Both the position numbers and the translations under genes were made by a program. The notes under the pieces were generated by a model. That model was given only the letters and a program-made list of their open reading frames with translations, did not search any database and was not told the DNA's origin. A stretch of DNA of 64,000 nucleotides from Acidimicrobiia bacterium (GTDB taxonomy: Bacteria > Actinomycetota > Acidimicrobiia > Acidimicrobiales > SKKL01): the NCBI GenBank assembly GCA_041676705.1, contig JBAYRL010000001.1, positions 372,001 through 436,000 on the forward strand, in the 5' to 3' direction. Of this stretch, positions 61,616 to 64,000 are shown piece by piece. Position 1 is the first letter of the stretch; each line of letters opens with the position of its first letter.

Positions 61616-63094
61616 ATGACCAGCCCTGGAGCCGTTGCCGCTCGGTGGGGCGTGTTTGTGGTCGCAGGGATTCATCTTGGCATCGGGCTGTGGCTGATCA
61701 ACCGTCTGAGCCTCTGGGGCGATGAAGCTTTCTCAGCGCAGACAGTCCACCTACCCCTCGGTGCGCTGCTCTCAATGGTCACCCACATCGACATCAACAT
61801 GTCGGCCTATTACCTGATGCTCAAAGCTTGGACGTCGATATTTGGGCACAGCGAGGTGGCTCTGCGTCTGCCATCACTGCTTATGACGACCGCGACCATC
61901 TTCATAGCTGCCCGGCTAGTGACTCGCTGGTTTGGGCCATTACCGGGCTTAATCTGTGCCCTTGCGGTGGGAATGTCGCCTTATTTTCTCACTATTGGTC
62001 TGACCGCGCGCCCCTTCGCCATGCTGGGATTGCTGTATGTGCTGACGGTGGCGTGCTTTGTTCGTGCTCTTGGCCAGAGTTCCTTAGCACCTTGGCTAGT
62101 GCTTGTTGTGGTCGATGTATTAGCCCTTTACACATCGCTTCTGGCTATCCTATTTATCGCTGCCCAAGTCGGATATCTCGTCTTGGTCGATCGTCGCTTC
62201 TATCGAATCCACGTGGTGGCCGGTGTGATGTTGGCTCTCGGCATGATTCCGACCTGGCTGTACCTCGCCCCAACTAACACCCTCAACTGGTTGACCGAGA
62301 GCGATATACCCCAGGTGTTCGCCAATATCATTGGCGATCGTTCTGGCCTTGTTTTCGGTGTACTTGTGCTAGCCGGGCTCCTGTTTCGGCCCAGCGCCTC
62401 GGGAGACACCCTAATTAGCCATCCGAGAAGCGACCTGCTCCTGCCCGGGTTCGTGGTTCTTCAATTAGCGGTGATGGTGGCTTTGTTGCCTAAGCAAACG
62501 CTGTTCATACCGCCTTACCTTGTGACTGTCCTCATTGCGGCAGCGATGTTGGCAGGAGCCGTTGTCGTTACCTTTCGACCCACGCTTGCATGGCTCACAG
62601 CCAGCACATTAATTGCATCATTGTTTCTCGGTTTTTCCCTAAATCTCGAGGCTCAACCTGGTCTAGAAAATCAGAACTGGCGTTCCACGACAGCGTTTCT
62701 AGACGCGTCCGTTCAACCCTCTGACACCGTGGTTTTCCCCAACACCTTCTACCGGGTCGCCGCCGAGCACTACGGGCACCATGGAGGATATATGGACGTT
62801 GGTTCTCCGGCCCTGCCCGCCAGTCCATGGTTCTCACAAACCCCTTACGAGTACGACCGGCTGAAACGCACTGGTTACTACCTCGACGCTGACCGCTTCG
62901 CTGACGGACTCGCGGGAAGAGAACGAGTGTGGGCCGTGGGACCAGACGACAACTTCATGGCGCTGGCCACTTCAGCATTGACTGATGCCGGCTGGGCACT
63001 GGTCGATAGCCACAACTTCACCGGCCTAACCACCAGACTGTTCATCCATGAGGTGACCAAATTTCCCGAACATTTGGATATGTCGGCGTCTTAA
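61616..63094 (+). CDS. GT39/ArnT-like membrane glycosyltransferase
   Basis: 492-residue polytopic protein with about ten helices. The first extracytoplasmic loop carries the catalytic-type motif RLSLWGDEAFSAQTVHL (Asp-Glu), followed by SAYYLMLKAWTSIFGHSEVA, the pattern of GT-C dolichyl-phosphate-sugar transferases. A soluble C-terminal domain from about residue 350 contains YRVAAEHYGHHGGY. It transfers a sugar from a polyprenyl phosphate to an unknown acceptor on the outer membrane face. It is monocistronic. Confidence 0.82.
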   Translation: MTSPGAVAARWGVFVVAGIHLGIGLWLINRLSLWGDEAFSAQTVHLPLGALLSMVTHIDINMSAYYLMLKAWTSIFGHSEVALRLPSLLMTTATIFIAARLVTRWFGPLPGLICALAVGMSPYFLTIGLTARPFAMLGLLYVLTVACFVRALGQSSLAPWLVLVVVDVLALYTSLLAILFIAAQVGYLVLVDRRFYRIHVVAGVMLALGMIPTWLYLAPTNTLNWLTESDIPQVFANIIGDRSGLVFGVLVLAGLLFRPSASGDTLISHPRSDLLLPGFVVLQLAVMVALLPKQTLFIPPYLVTVLIAAAMLAGAVVVTFRPTLAWLTASTLIASLFLGFSLNLEAQPGLENQNWRSTTAFLDASVQPSDTVVFPNTFYRVAAEHYGHHGGYMDVGSPALPASPWFSQTPYEYDRLKRTGYYLDADRFADGLAGRERVWAVGPDDNFMALATSALTDAGWALVDSHNFTGLTTRLFIHEVTKFPEHLDMSAS

Positions 63095-63134
63095 TGCAAC
63101 TACAGCACGATCCATCCGTTCACCCGAGGAATGA

Positions 63135-63440
63135 GCCGGACGCCGCGGGGAGAGCGAACAGTTCCTCAACCTCGCCACCTACGTGTTTATGGAGATGGGT
63201 TATGCCGGCGATGTCGAGCGTGGAGCGGGCGTTCTGTCGCAGTGCACCGTGGGGAAGCTTCACCGGCCGGGTAGTGCTGCCGTGGCCCTCGGCGACACCG
63301 AGTTGCGCGGCCAAGTACTTGAGATGGGCTCCGGCCCCGGAGCGAACGGCCGAGCACTGCTCGAGCGACACGGCACCTTCGAGTTGACCGCAAGGGACCT
63401 CGACCCGCTGACAGTTCCGCTCCAACGGGACACTGCTGTC
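63135..63440 (+). pseudogene. SAM-methyltransferase fragment
   Basis: After a stop at 63132 the plus-strand frame encodes QFLNLATYVFMEMGYAGDVE and, further on, VLEMGSGPGANGRALLERHG, a typical class I methyltransferase SAM loop with its preceding helix. Similarity ends near 63420, after the second strand, and the frame runs into the 3' end of the MerR gene. The N-terminus and two thirds of the fold are missing. It marks the right-hand edge of native sequence before another high-GC, metal-related segment. Confidence 0.55.
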
Positions 63441-63489
63441 GCCAGCGCGACCTCGCCGATCGCGCCGCCTACTGGGACGCGCTTCGGTG

Positions 63490-63936
63490 TTACTCCGGCC
63501 CGGTATCGCCCACCGGCACTTCAGGGTGGGCTGAGGAGTCGGAGGCCTGCGGTCGGAGAATCGTGCAGTAGCCGTCGCAGTCGGCCGGGTCCTGGTCGGC
63601 GGCGCGCTTGGCCAGCCGGTCAAGCAGAGACCGGGTGTCCTTGAGCTCGCGTATCCGGTGGTCGACCTCGGTGAGGTGTTGGTGGATGAGATCGGTGACG
63701 TGTCCGCAGGCGGGTTCGCCAGTGTCGGAGATCGCAAGTACCCGTCGGATCTCAGCGAGGGTCAGCCCGGCGGTCTGCGCGTGGCGGATGAAGCTCAGCC
63801 GGTCCAGGGCGTTTGGGTCGTAGTCGCGGTAGCCAGACGGCGTGCGAACCGGGTCGGCGAGGAGTCCCTCCGCTTCCCAGAAGCGGATGGTCTTGGCGGT
63901 GACGCCGCTCTGGGCAGCGAGTTCCCCGATGAACAT
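63490..63936 (-). CDS. MerR-family metal-responsive regulator
   Basis: 148 residues from ATG 63936. The family opening is exact: MFIGELAAQSGVTAKTIRFW, then EAEGLLADP and SGYRDYDPNALDRLSFIRHA. A dimerisation helix spans about residues 78-112. Cysteines follow in the metal-sensor pattern (EPACGHV near residue 75, and DCDGYCTIL near the C-terminus), as in heavy-metal MerR proteins such as MerR, ZntR and CadR. The start eight codons upstream (63960) would bury the operator. A textbook overlong-spacer promoter lies just upstream, reading out of the window. Confidence 0.9.
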   Translation of the reverse strand: MFIGELAAQSGVTAKTIRFWEAEGLLADPVRTPSGYRDYDPNALDRLSFIRHAQTAGLTLAEIRRVLAISDTGEPACGHVTDLIHQHLTEVDHRIRELKDTRSLLDRLAKRAADQDPADCDGYCTILRPQASDSSAHPEVPVGDTGPE

Positions 63937-63948
63937 TCTCTCGACCCC

Positions 63949-63980
63949 TTGACCTTCCATTGCGGTGGAAGGTTTATGGT
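63949..63980 (+). promoter_or_regulatory. MerR-type operator/promoter with 20-base spacer
   Basis: Minus-35 TTGACC (63949-63954) and minus-10 TATGGT (63975-63980) are separated by 20 bases. The perfect dyad ACCTTCCA-N6-TGGAAGGT (63952-63973) lies between them. This is the hallmark of MerR-activated promoters. It reads rightwards, so the controlled metal-resistance gene starts just beyond the window. Confidence 0.8.
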
Positions 63981-64000
63981 AGCTCGCAGATCGCGACCCC

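Overview
The window most likely comes from the chromosome of a mid-GC actinobacterium, probably an Acidimicrobiia-type lineage. This is inferred from gene families: DUF2510 and DUF4214 proteins, an LPXTG surface protein with choice-of-anchor U and CSLREAI domains, an OxyR/AhpCF pair, TIGR01777-type oxidoreductases and actinobacterial-style arsenic and copper resistance genes. There is no rRNA in the window and I saw no tRNA, so the placement cannot be tighter. Genes are packed with many 4-base start/stop overlaps and frequent GTG or TTG starts.

Region 1 (1-23 kb) is core chromosome. It holds the end of a molybdate-type ABC ATPase followed by oxyR, then a six-gene Mrp Na+/H+ antiporter operon on the minus strand in which mrpA and mrpB are fused. 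Next come a YggS-type PLP protein, thioesterase-fold proteins, a MarR/YceI divergent pair, a DsbA-like protein, and an SRAP protein. A DNA-repair operon follows: sbcD-sbcC, an SNF2-type helicase and a TIGR01777 protein.

Region 2 (23-36 kb) holds an Fpg/Nei glycosylase and a three-gene operon of two ferritin-like diiron proteins plus a zinc-ribbon protein under a twin palindromic operator. Beyond it lie a gutted FAD-oxidase pseudogene and an unusual non-coding stretch with nine copies of a GCATGC-N4-GCAT motif. Then come a winged-helix regulator, a DinB-like protein, a lipoprotein/ABC exporter cluster, a DUF4214 secreted protein, and the peroxide-defence pair ahpC-ahpF behind an OxyR-like box.

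Region 3 (39-56 kb) is a composite heavy-metal island with many scars of mobile DNA. It starts with a decayed hipBA toxin-antitoxin pair, followed by an arsenic operon (arsR, arsM, acr3, arsC). After that come an antitoxin with a truncated Doc toxin, the tail of a conjugative relaxase and an excisionase-like gene. A clearly higher-GC block (about 44-50 kb) carries lipoproteins, an F510_1955-type BNR protein, a tiny Cys-rich protein, DUF3703, a P1B-4-like metal ATPase, a CmtR-like sensor and YnfA. A copper block follows (cupredoxin, cytochrome c, CopB-type ATPase, BlaI and BlaR1-like regulators) with a shared operator motif.

Region 4 (56-64 kb) holds a 1284-residue LPXTG surface protein, a 5'-truncated ABC-2 permease abutting a 5'-truncated M15 peptidase (a deletion scar), a GT39-like membrane glycosyltransferase and a methyltransferase fragment. 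It ends with a metal-type MerR regulator whose operator/promoter points out of the window.
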